Of a stretch of DNA of 64,000 bases, positions 22,001 to 28,367 are shown one piece after another. A model generated the notes under the pieces. It was given only the letters and a program-made list of their open reading frames with translations, searched no databases and was not told where the DNA came from. The DNA is taken from NCBI GenBank assembly GCA_020796225.1, contig CM036762.1, positions 49,133,407 to 49,197,406 of the forward strand, written 5' to 3'. Position numbers and translations under genes: made by a program. The DNA is from Arion vulgaris. Taxonomy: Eukaryota > Mollusca > Gastropoda > Stylommatophora > Arionidae. Within the stretch, counting starts at the first letter, position 1; each line of letters starts with the position of its first letter.

Positions 22001-23503
22001 CTATCCAGCGCCTTTTTTTTAACCCTTTGGTCCACTGGAATCTGTCATGTTCTCTCCATAAGTTCCTCATTTATGACCCTATCATACCATCTTAGTCCCT
22101 CTATTCTGCGCAGACACCAGTTGATGAATGTTTGCAATTTATGCGCTATTTTGGTAGTTCATGTTTCTGATCCATACAGTAGAACTGCTTTAATATTAGA
22201 GTTAAATATCCGAATTTTTGTTCTAGATTTGATTTCTTTAGACTTCCATATGTTTCCCTTTGCAATGAAAGCTCCTCTTGCCTTCTGTATTCTTATTTTG
22301 ACATCTCTATCCATTCCACCCTCTTTGTCTACATTGCTGCCCAAATATGTGTATGATTCTTTCATGGCTGGTTGGATTTTGTGGCTAAAATTTTCTACTG
22401 GATAGGGTAGCCATCCTTACACCAAACCCCACCGTAATCGCCTCCTATGACTGCCGCTATTCTTTGCTCCCCTTGCCAGCCCCGGCAACACATGGGTGTG
22501 GTGTGTTCTATTGACTGGTTAATAGTATAAACTTTCTGCTAGATTGCACTGTTTATTGTGCTAAAGATACTGAAACCATTAATGTTTAGTTACTTATTTA
22601 TTAAACTAAATCTTATGTTATGCTCATTCTTTGTATATTGAAATATTTCATTTGTTGAAATTAATATATCTTCCAGAAACTTTCCATAAATTCCTTGTTT
22701 CCTGTGATGATCACAAACCAAGTCTTTTAGTGAATTCTGTAGATCTGATTAAAAGTAACAATACTATTATATTTGTTAAAGCTTAACAATGTGTTTGTTG
22801 TATGTTTCAGTTCTGCAGTCTGGATCGCTTGTCACATGAAGTTGGCTGGAAGTACCAGAGAGTAGTTGCCACCCTCGAAGCCAAGAGAAAAGTCAAGTCC
22901 AAGCATTTCTATGAACGCAAGAAGCACCTCTTGGTAAGATGACTAAATATAATTCAAATAACAACATACATGAATGAATTATTGATTCATGGCTAGCTGT
23001 AGGATAACATTAGTATTCTAGTTTGCAACTAAACATTTTAATTTGCTTTTACAATACCTTCACATCTCTTTGAGCTAGAGAGGACAATTATTTCAATATT
23101 ATTTTGGATCTTCGAACGCTTCATATCGACTACTTGTTAACCACTCTGTGATTTGTATGTGATCTGAGCCTAAAGGCAATGGTAAGTTGTGCCATTTATG
23201 CCCTTACAAGTAGGCCAGCACATCCGATTTCTGCACTTATTTTTATTTACTAGTGTAGCATCCCTATGGCCTACATGTCTTCAATTCAAAAGTTAACCAA
23301 AATTCCACAATTTTTGTTTAATATATGGATTTTAATGAGCTTAATGTGTACCATATTTTATCATAAATTTTTGTAAAGTATTCAGCTATGATTACAACAT
23401 TCTTACTACTTTTAAATTACAGAATCTCCGTGAGCAAGCCAAGAAGAATGTAGCCAAGAAGATTGCACCCTACCAGAAAACATTACAAGAGCTGGGTCAT
23501 TGA
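4048..23503 (+). CDS. RpL13A: 60S ribosomal protein L13a (uL13), seven coding exons
   Basis: Structural protein of the large ribosomal subunit. Coding exons: 4048-4065, 6546-6618, 7729-7794, 8661-8762, 9853-9998, 22811-22933 and 23423-23503, all joined in frame by GT-AG introns (609 nt, 202 aa plus TGA), close to the 203 aa of human RPL13A. Exon 1 encodes only MGFTSQ. Family blocks seen: [16 protein letters not shown] (exon 2), [19 protein letters not shown] (exon 3), [13 protein letters not shown] (exon 4), [20 protein letters not shown] (exon 5), [10 protein letters not shown] (exon 6) and a lysine-rich C terminus ending in LQELGH. Intron 5 (12.8 kb) is exceptionally long for a ribosomal protein gene and carries the SNORD33/SNORD34 array, so the gene is also the snoRNA host. 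The six-codon first exon was chosen because it follows the TOP tract and splices in phase 0; it is the least certain part. Confidence 0.95.
4906..5310 (-). mobile_element. decayed 3' fragment of the RTE-like LINE
   Basis: Aligns along its length with the better preserved LINE ends at 21770-22380 and 32145-32800: the reverse strand carries the AAGACTTGGCA block and the GTTTGCAA / CATACAGYAGAACTGCTTTAA blocks in the same order. Many indels; no open frame. Confidence 0.7.
5762..5900 (+). mobile_element. SINE fragment with conserved core (family I)
   Basis: Contains the core GGAAGTCTGAGAAGGCACGCC, GTATGGCAGG and CACGCAAAAATCAG followed by CTACACCTGAATTC. Other core copies: 58660-58925, 60228-60360 and 62288-62425. 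Confidence 0.7.
6690..6898 (+). mobile_element. SINE family A, 5' truncated (RpL13A intron 2)
   Basis: Begins inside the head at AACCACTGTTACCTGC and ends with CAAAGAAGAAG. Lies between RpL13A exons 2 and 3 in the sense direction. Confidence 0.85.
8097..8290 (+). repeat. snoRNA-array spacer homologue in RpL13A intron 3
   Basis: Contains TTGCAACATGGAGTCAGATC, TAGCACTTATGATTTAG and AGTCATCTTTAGTAAATT followed by CTCACTGTAAGCACCAG. This matches, in the same order, the spacer just downstream of the SNORD34 copy at 10317-10383 in intron 5. No snoRNA remains next to it here. Confidence 0.6.
9405..9649 (+). mobile_element. SINE family A, full length (RpL13A intron 4)
   Basis: Head CCGCCCGAGTGGTTACC to tail GTGAAGAAG, flanked by 7-bp duplications ATATATC at 9398-9404 and 9650-9656. 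Confidence 0.88.
10317..10383 (+). ncRNA. SNORD34: SNORD34-type box C/D snoRNA, copy 1
   Basis: Terminal stem CATCC/GGATG, C box GTGATGT, guide TTACCTACATTGT next to a D'-like CAGA, C'-like TGATAGA and D box CTGA. The guide is complementary to the 28S rRNA ACAAUGUAGGU segment and equals that of human U34, which directs 2'-O-methylation of 28S U2824. First locus of the array, 319 nt into intron 5. Confidence 0.85.
11052..11126 (+). ncRNA. SNORD33: SNORD33-type box C/D snoRNA, copy 1
   Basis: Terminal stem TTGCC/GGCAA, C box GTGATGA and D box CTGA, preceded by the guide ACATGCACTACCAT. The guide pairs with 18S UGGUGGUGCAUG over 12 bp with one wobble and places U of GGU five nucleotides from box D, the site (U1326 in human) served by U33, which has the same guide. 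This copy has GATTACAATC in its middle. Confidence 0.87.
11280..11344 (+). pseudogene. degenerate SNORD34-type copy 2
   Basis: Keeps the position and outline of a SNORD34 copy, but the C box is TGTTGT, the guide reads TTTATTGACATTGT and the D box is CTAA. Unlikely to form an snoRNP. Confidence 0.75.
11758..11832 (+). ncRNA. SNORD33: SNORD33-type snoRNA, copy 2
   Basis: Boxes, stem and 18S guide all intact; middle segment GAGTAAAATC. It starts the first copy of the 2-kb tandem duplication. Confidence 0.85.
12030..12099 (+). ncRNA. SNORD34: SNORD34-type snoRNA, copy 3
   Basis: Intact CATCC/GGATG stem, boxes and 28S guide. Lies 197 nt after the preceding SNORD33 copy. Its duplicate is at 14025-14094. 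Confidence 0.84.
12393..12620 (+). mobile_element. SINE family A inside the snoRNA array
   Basis: Head CCACCCGAGTGGTTACC to GGTCGTAA, without the (GAA)n tail. Target duplication AATATGTGT on the left (12384-12392) and a mutated AATGTGTGG on the right. The same insertion is in the duplicated block at 14390-14614, so it predates the duplication. Confidence 0.85.
12753..12827 (+). ncRNA. SNORD33: SNORD33-type snoRNA, copy 3
   Basis: Intact stem, boxes and guide; distinguished by CATTTTGAGCACAATC in the middle, which it shares only with its duplicate at 14747. Confidence 0.85.
12853..13106 (+). mobile_element. SINE family B inside the snoRNA array
   Basis: Follows the left target duplication ACTGTCCATACA (12841-12852); the right duplication has lost two bases (13107-13116). 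It lies just after a SNORD33 copy and was duplicated with it. Confidence 0.85.
13240..13312 (+). ncRNA. SNORD34: SNORD34-type snoRNA, copy 4
   Basis: Boxes and guide intact; the last base of the 3' stem differs (CATCC/GGATA). Duplicate of the copy at 15233. Confidence 0.82.
13758..13832 (+). ncRNA. SNORD33: SNORD33-type snoRNA, copy 4
   Basis: Matches the array consensus, with GAGTACAATC in the middle. It starts exactly 2000 nt after copy 2 and marks the start of the second 2-kb block. Confidence 0.86.
14025..14094 (+). ncRNA. SNORD34: SNORD34-type snoRNA, copy 5
   Basis: Intact; identical in boxes, guide and loop to the copy at 12030. Confidence 0.84.
14390..14614 (+). mobile_element. SINE family A, duplicated copy
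   Basis: Counterpart of 12393-12620. Here both target duplications AATATGTGT (14381-14389 and 14615-14623) are still perfect. Confidence 0.86.
14747..14821 (+). ncRNA. SNORD33: SNORD33-type snoRNA, copy 5
   Basis: Intact; carries the GAGCACAATC variant shared with copy 3. Confidence 0.85.
14847..15100 (+). mobile_element. SINE family B, duplicated copy
   Basis: Counterpart of 12853-13106, with perfect 12-bp duplications ACTGTCCATACA at 14835-14846 and 15101-15112. Confidence 0.87.
15233..15305 (+). ncRNA. SNORD34: SNORD34-type snoRNA, copy 6
   Basis: Intact stem CATCC/GGATG, boxes and 28S guide. Confidence 0.84.
15761..15835 (+). ncRNA. SNORD33: SNORD33-type snoRNA, copy 6
   Basis: Consensus sequence throughout. 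It starts 2003 nt after copy 4. Confidence 0.86.
15995..16063 (+). ncRNA. SNORD34: SNORD34-type snoRNA, copy 7
   Basis: Guide and boxes intact. The 5' stem is CCTCC against GGATG, giving one mismatch. The loop is shorter (GATTATGATGACAGA). Confidence 0.8.
16648..16722 (+). ncRNA. SNORD33: SNORD33-type snoRNA, copy 7
   Basis: Terminal stem TTGTC/GGCAA with one G-U pair. The internal AATCTGAA is changed to AATATGAA, so if that internal CTGA serves as box D' it is lost here; the D-box guide is unchanged. Confidence 0.82.
16885..16955 (+). ncRNA. SNORD34: SNORD34-type snoRNA, copy 8
   Basis: Intact boxes and stem; AAAATTACC instead of AAATTTACC at the 5' edge of the guide. Confidence 0.83.
17121..17158 (+). 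pseudogene. 5'-truncated SNORD33-type copy 8
   Basis: Only the 3' half survives, from CATCTGAAATCAATTACATG to GGCAA. The part that should carry box C is replaced by spacer sequence ATTTTTGCTA that normally sits after SNORD34 copies, so this looks like a deletion or unequal-exchange joint. The 18S guide is still perfect. Confidence 0.8.
17364..17434 (+). ncRNA. SNORD34: SNORD34-type snoRNA, copy 9
   Basis: Intact; AAGTTTACC at the 5' guide edge and GATGCACAATTCTT before box D. Confidence 0.83.
17855..17929 (+). ncRNA. SNORD33: SNORD33-type snoRNA, copy 9
   Basis: Intact; shares GATTACAATC with copy 1. Confidence 0.85.
18091..18155 (+). pseudogene. degenerate SNORD34-type copy 10
   Basis: Recognisable by CTGTGATTTTTAGTTGACTT and ATCAGATTATG, but the C box, guide and D box (CTAT) are all damaged. 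Confidence 0.7.
18187..18382 (+). mobile_element. short insertion with 11-bp target duplication in the array
   Basis: Flanked by GATACTAGCAG at 18176-18186 and 18383-18393. Part of it (GGAAATCTGGTACATC) recurs near 1455. Its class is not clear; the duplication length suggests a retroposed element. It separates the degraded SNORD34 copy at 18091 from the rest of its spacer. Confidence 0.7.
18757..18831 (+). ncRNA. SNORD33: SNORD33-type snoRNA, copy 10
   Basis: Intact; GAGTACATTC variant, shared with copy 12. Confidence 0.85.
18935..19007 (+). ncRNA. SNORD34: SNORD34-type snoRNA, copy 11
   Basis: Intact guide, boxes and stem; the spacing to the previous SNORD33 copy is only 103 nt, the shortest in the array. 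Confidence 0.84.
19404..19478 (+). ncRNA. SNORD33: SNORD33-type snoRNA, copy 11
   Basis: Consensus sequence, intact. Confidence 0.86.
19709..19777 (+). ncRNA. SNORD34-like snoRNA with a changed guide, copy 12
   Basis: C box GTGATGT, D' CAGA, C' and D box CTGA are kept, but the guide TTTACCTACATTGT has become TTTGCCCTCGGT, and the stem is CATCC/GGATT. It may be an orphan guide RNA or a pseudogene. Confidence 0.55.
20040..21180. other. insertion block between array units
   Basis: This part has none of the array spacer sequence. 20575-20800 is similar in reverse orientation to about 39840-40060 (both contain AAATCAACACAAAATGCTAA or its complement), so it includes a dispersed repeat of unknown class. 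20265-20558 is open on both strands and unrecognised. Array spacer resumes near 21160. Confidence 0.5.
21355..21429 (+). ncRNA. SNORD33: SNORD33-type snoRNA, copy 12
   Basis: Boxes and guide intact; terminal stem starts CTGCC instead of TTGCC, losing only the outermost pair. Confidence 0.83.
21548..21622 (+). ncRNA. SNORD34: SNORD34-type snoRNA, copy 13
   Basis: Intact; slightly longer loop (GATAAACATACAATTTTT) before box D. Last full SNORD34 copy of the array. Confidence 0.84.
21770..22505 (-). mobile_element. internally deleted RTE-like LINE
   Basis: On the minus strand the 5' end (22505-22385) is the same leader as at 37605-37447, up to the start codon. It then jumps directly to the end of the reverse transcriptase [20 protein letters not shown], then [11 protein letters not shown] and [16 protein letters not shown], and on to the 3' end AAGACTTGGCATGAGTTGGC. 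About two thirds of the element is missing. The flanks TGTTCT on both sides suggest a short target duplication. It interrupts array spacer. Confidence 0.78.
22698..22730 (+). pseudogene. 3'-truncated SNORD33-type copy 13
   Basis: Has CCTGTGATGATCACAAACCA and then diverges; no guide and no D box. It is the last array locus, 80 nt before RpL13A exon 6. Confidence 0.75.
23107..23280 (-). mobile_element. SINE family B, truncated (RpL13A intron 6)
   Basis: Reverse copy from the tail TTCGAACGCTTCATATCGAC to GGCCTACATGTC; head missing. Confidence 0.8.
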
Positions 23504-23526
23504 AGTTCTGCTGTCACTATAATTAT

Positions 23527-23532
23527 AATAAA
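23527..23532 (+). terminator. poly(A) signal of RpL13A
   Basis: AATAAA 23 nt after the stop codon; implies a very short 3' UTR, as usual for ribosomal protein genes. Confidence 0.75.
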
Positions 23533-24355
23533 ATGTTGAATGTATATTAAACTAAATGCAGTTTGTATTCTTTTCAATTTGTTGTGTGTTGGTAGCAGAT
23601 ACTATCATCATTTCTATAAATTGCTATTCTCTGTATTACTGCAGACCAGAGACATCAAATGCAAGTTTTCTGCTAAACTACTGGTCTTTGTCCATCTTAT
23701 GGCAGCATGAGAATGGAAATCTGGTCAACATGAACATATCAGAAAAAATTGGGACCAGAGAAGACCTCAAGAACATTGCCCTGTTAATGACCCCTACTGG
23801 AATAGTCCAGAAGTTGATTGTCGAATGAAGATAACTTTATTTGTTCCTATTTATGTTTTGTTTCTCGCCTGTTCAATTCATGATCCCCACTCTTTTTTAC
23901 TTGTTCCATCAATTCTTGCAGTTTCTGCTCACCTGCAGTCAATAATTCTGTCATCTGAGATATTTTTCCATTGTTTCAGTTTGCAAATATATTCAGTGTA
24001 TATATGACACATGAAACAGCGCAAAACCTTTTGTTTTCACTCCCTTTTTTATATTCACCAGTATATAGTGACAAATAATTGACACTGCGGATATTAGGTG
24101 GGGTAAAATAAGTAACACCTTTCTTAGACAATCTGCACACACATGTGACTTCAAGTCATCATCAGGTGCTGGCTGATGTTTGATATCTCTCAGATGTTGA
24201 CACTCTTGTATGCCATGAAGTCAGGCTATCCAAAATGTTTGCCCTCAATTTTACCGGTTGTTGCTATGTGTTCTAAACCTCTCTTTCTCATTACGTCTGA
24301 AAAATGATGACTGCCTCTTCTTATATTAAGTTATCTGTCTTGACCTCATTCAACA
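23533..24355. other. intergenic after RpL13A
   Basis: No gene or repeat recognised. Short open frames at 23556-24007 have no family signature. Confidence 0.4.
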
Positions 24356-24640
24356 TTAGTCATGTTAGCAGTCCATGGAAAGATGCATTTGGAAAAATAA
24401 TGAACATAAAATGGGATGAATTCAGAAGTGATGAAACAGAAATAACTGGTCAACCTCTAGGAACAACTGTTATAAGAAGATGGAGATTGGTCAAAGAATA
24501 CCAAAGGAGGCAATGTAGTGGGTGGCAAAAGGAAACCCTGAAATGAACTTTCCATGGAAGAGATTGATCGAATTGCCAAGGACAAAGCAGTGTGGAGAAA
24601 TTACTTGCATGCTCTATGTAACGGCACGAGAGGAATATAT
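24355..24640 (+). mobile_element. decayed LINE C-terminal fragment
   Basis: Open pieces include KIMNIKWDEF and RRWRLVKEYQRR, the KIxNIKW type found near the end of non-LTR RT proteins (compare KIMNIKWQDMIP at 44164), followed by WRNYLHAL in a shifted frame, like WRNYLQAL near 40992. Confidence 0.55.
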
Positions 24641-24762
24641 ATTTCGAATGATTTTGTGGTTTCATCTTGTATATTCAAGCACAAGAGCCCGATGCTTCAA
24701 CTGGGATTCTTTGAATTCATTCACTAGCTGCGGAGATAGAAACTGGTTTTTAACAACCTGCC

Positions 24763-24930
24763 CTTGGCTGAAATCGGATACATGTGTCCTAAGCGTGTAG
24801 AAGTCTATGCGTTTTGGGGCCTACCAAACCAATGTGCAACTTATACACGTTCTTGGCAAAGATCAAACAAATCACAAAGATTGATTAAAATTGGTCGTAA
24901 TGAACGAACACAAAGAACAACAACCTGCCC
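24763..24930 (+). mobile_element. SINE family A, truncated
   Basis: Starts at TTGGCTGAAATCGGATAC and ends CACAAAGAACAAC. Confidence 0.8.
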
Positions 24931-25568
24931 GCTTTGCCAAAAATTGGAAGGTAACCCGATGAAAATGTGACTGGTTGTGACACAGAAAAGAAAAAATCAG
25001 GGCAATGCAGAGTTTGTTTCATTGCAACTTGTTAACCAATAGAAATGTTAGCAAAACAGGAGAAAACTGTAGCACCAGACAGGTGACCAAATTTAAGAAA
25101 GTGAACTGGGCAAAACCGCCCTATTAAAGAAAATGCTCAAAGTACAAGAAACGCATGTGTGGCCATTATGGGTACGTTTTCAAATCTTCTACCAACCAAC
25201 GCTTTCTTTGGATACATTAAAATTGATGTCTGAGGGTTTAGTGCATGATATCGAGATATGATTATTTCAAGGGTTCCTCAACTATGTTCCATCAAGACTT
25301 GATTAGTAAGAAAGTCATGGCTCAAAGATGTTCATTGGATAGAACATTATTTTACTTAAAAAGAAAAAGTAATCCAAATTAGAATATTTCTTTTTGACTA
25401 ATGGCACATGTCAACATCACACCATCCATCTTACTTCCAGTGTTACTCTGGTCCATTTGAGTCTACCGGTTACAATTGAGAAAAATATCTCATTCTGGAA
25501 TCTGATACTAGGGCCGAGGCTCTCATTCTTACTGGGGTCAATGTGATAAACATTTTATCATTTCACTT

Positions 25569-25990
25569 ATGTCCAGGCCAATATCTACACCTGATACATA
25601 CCCAGAGAAAGCAGGAACGATCAATCAACCTCGTGAATCATGTAACAAAATTACTATTCAGCACCATCAGAAATTAGGGAACAATGTGGCTTTGTTGAAG
25701 GCAAGGAAAATCAATAATGCGATACACATAAGATCAATAATGGATAAACTTAAAATACCAACACAAGATGATTACTATAATATGAGCAGACTGGAACAAG
25801 TTGTCATTCTGAGCCTTAGAACAGGACACAATCGACTCTGTGACCACATGTATTCAAGATTGACAAATCAGACTGCGGAGGACATACTTCAAGACTGCCC
25901 CGAATATGATATACTGAGGCAAACTCTGGCCTAACGAAACAACACGGAGCTCTGTGTGAGATACAAAAGACATTGAAATATAGACAATAT
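25569..25990 (+). mobile_element. LINE 3' fragment downstream of RNase H
   Basis: The 121-codon frame contains LEQVVILSLRTGHNRLCDHM and AEDILQDCPEYD, the zinc-knuckle-like tail that follows RNase H in I-group LINEs (compare TAQHILQDC at 49405-49434). The following non-coding tail GTGAGATACAAAAGACA recurs near 43133 and 63788. Confidence 0.7.
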
Positions 25991-26537
25991 TTCAAACGTA
26001 AGGAAGGATAAACTTATAGAACTGAAGCTAAAACGTATACCAATGTTTCATAGACTACTTGAAAGCTTTTAATAAAAAGAATTAACGTTTAAAAAACCAT
26101 ATTGATGGGAAAGATCTGAGGTTGACCAGTACTGGTAACAAAGTAAAAGGATGGAGAATCAGAGTGGGATCTATTAGAAGACAGGTATTAATACACTCAC
26201 CAGATCTGCTCAACCCATGTATAGAAGAAAAGACAGGAATAACAGTCGGTGGACTGCATGAAAGATCTGCGAGTGCAGTTCTCATAGCGACAAATGAACA
26301 AGATATAATAATGAAAAGATTGAGTATTAATATAATAAAAACAGGTACTGGTTATTTCTAAGAAACACCATAATGAAATAAAATAACACATTGAAATAAA
26401 TCCATTGACAGATGGCTTGAGAACATTCATATCAGATGGAATATTAACAGAGATAAAGTGTAGAATAGCTCGAGTGAAAAAACTTTTATGAAAAACATGG
26501 TGCGCGACACCGCAGAAAATACTTCAGTGCTATATTG

Positions 26538-26795
26538 AACCTTCTTTGCATCTGATCTTTACGACCAATTTTAATCACTCTTTGTGATATGTTTGATCTT
26601 TGCCAAGAACATGTATACTTTGCACATTGGTTTGGTAGACCCCTAAATGCATAGACTTCTACACGTTTAGGACACATGCATCAGATTTCAGCCAAACAAC
26701 CTTAGTCATCCCTTACGACATGCGTGGCAGGTAACAGTGGTTACCGGGGCCTAAATTTGGGGTGTAAAGAATAGAACCACTGTTACCTGAAACGA
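26538..26795 (-). mobile_element. SINE family A with an inverted head
   Basis: 26543-26740 is a minus-strand body ending at GGCAGGTAACAGTGG. It continues into the head in plus orientation, TTACCGGGGCCTAAATTTGG through AACCACTGTTACCTG. The head is therefore inverted relative to the body. Confidence 0.75.
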
Positions 26796-27140
26796 AAATT
26801 ATTAAAAGTAAAATGGAGTGATTTCGTTTCTAACAACACTGAGAGATAGAACACACCAACAACCCATATCAAATATAAGGAAACGACGGTGGAAATATTT
26901 AGGTCATGTACTTAGATCAGACGAAAAGAGACTAAATCGACAAGTCCTTATGTGGTCACCAGTTGGGAAAAGAAACGTGGAAGACCAAAGACCACTCTTC
27001 GAAGAACCATCCAACAAGAAAGTAAACTATTGGGATGTAAAACCATACAAGATCTGCAACTGCTAGCAAAGAACCGTATCACATGGAGATCTAAAACCTC
27101 TGCCCTATGTGCCGCCTTTGGCACGAAAGGAACAAACTAA
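26795..27140 (+). mobile_element. decayed LINE RT C-terminus
   Basis: Frames contain KVKWSDF, RKRRWKYLGHVLR and WSPVGKRNVEDQRPL, matching in order the minus-strand fragment at 33006-34075 ([24 protein letters not shown]). Confidence 0.7.
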
Positions 27141-27141
27141 C

Positions 27142-27388
27142 TACCTGACACACATGTCGTAAGAGGCGACTAAGGAGGTTTGGCTGAAATCGGATGCACA
27201 TGTCCTAAACGTGTAGAAGTCTATGCGTTTAGGGGCCTGCCATACCAATGTGCAACGTATACACGTTCTTGGCAAAGATCAAACATATCACAAAGAGTGA
27301 TTAAAATTTGTAAAGAACGAACACAAAGAAGAAGTGGTTCTATTCTTGACACCCCAAAGTTGGGCCCCGGTAACCACTCGGGCGATAT
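27142..27388 (+). mobile_element. SINE family A with an inverted head (second case)
   Basis: Plus-strand body 27142-27334 ending AAGAAG, followed by the head in reverse (GGTTCTATTCTTGACACCCC through AACCACTCGGGCG). Confidence 0.75.
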
Positions 27389-28367
27389 TGAACCAATACT
27401 TCTGTATGCAGAAAATCATGAACAAATCAATATATAAAAGGCATAGAAAGAGATATGGTTTTAGAGAAGAATGCTGAAGAAAGCATACACGGTTTAGTTT
27501 CTTCATGCTGACCACTCTCTGGAAAGCCATGGCTAGTTTAATTTCTTTCGTACAATTTTACCAGTGTCCCTCACCATACAGGTATGCTTTCTCTGACTTC
27601 AGATGTTTTGAATGATCTGAAATTGTGGTTAGACAGATCGGCATCAGAACTGATAAACTGCTCTATGGAGATAGTTGTGGAGAGACATGATTCCCCTATG
27701 TCAGTAAGCATGGCACTTTATTGACTGAATATCCAAGCCAGTCGTATACACAAATCATTTCCGCATCATCCCAATGTACATTTTTTAAAACTCCACACAT
27801 AATAGGTATATAAAATCTCAACACATAATCAATAAAGTAATATCAGCTTTATTTATTTACAGGCAACATTAAAAGAAATAAATTTGCGCTTTGTTCACAT
27901 ATTCAGACTCAATAAATTACGTGAACCACTGGTAAAGACATGTAGAAACAAGAGAAATTCCAGTTGTTTTATCTTACCCAACACAGAGACACTAATCTAT
28001 CTACTGAAAAATTTCACACAATTATATTTATTGCCAACCTCACTGGTTATATTATTAATAATATTATAAAATTCTCTGTCATCTGTTTAGATGTGCTATA
28101 CAGAAAATAACATCCACCTAGTGGATGCTGTAACATTAAATGTTACAAAAGATGGTTGAAAAGATTAACACAATTCAGAAATTCTTGAATAATATATCAA
28201 TTCTGAAATTGTGGGTGGCAAATATTCGAAATATTTTTTTAAAAGTTGAGGTTAAGTGAAACAAACATTTGGTTATCTAATAACCATAATAGGTATCTCT
28301 ATTAAACTATTCTGTCACAATTAAGGAAATACATAATCAGCCATTTTGAGATCTTGTTGAGTATGTT
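27389..28367. other. region between RpL13A and ISCU, including the ISCU 3' UTR
   Basis: No gene seen. 27566-27610 is a reverse fragment of the SINE core (CCATACAGGTATGC, TCTGACTTCAGA). TTTATT at 28027-28032 could be an ISCU poly(A) signal on the minus strand. The rest is AT-rich. Confidence 0.4.

Larger units (their letters stand above)
10317..22730 (+). repeat. alternating SNORD34/SNORD33 tandem array
   Basis: Twenty-six loci in one intron, always 34 then 33. SNORD33-to-34 gaps are about 100-410 nt and SNORD34-to-33 gaps about 320-750 nt, apart from the gap containing the insertion at 20-21 kb. Guides and boxes are almost invariant while spacers diverge. Spacers after SNORD34 copies share blocks such as TTAGCACTT, AAGCACCTATTTTTGCTAG and AGATAAGATGCATAATTGTG, so the amplified unit is the pair plus spacer, about 1 kb. 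Confidence 0.9.

Noticed and set aside
21890..22405. 171-codon plus-strand frame
   Set aside because: Antisense shadow of the LINE RT coding strand.
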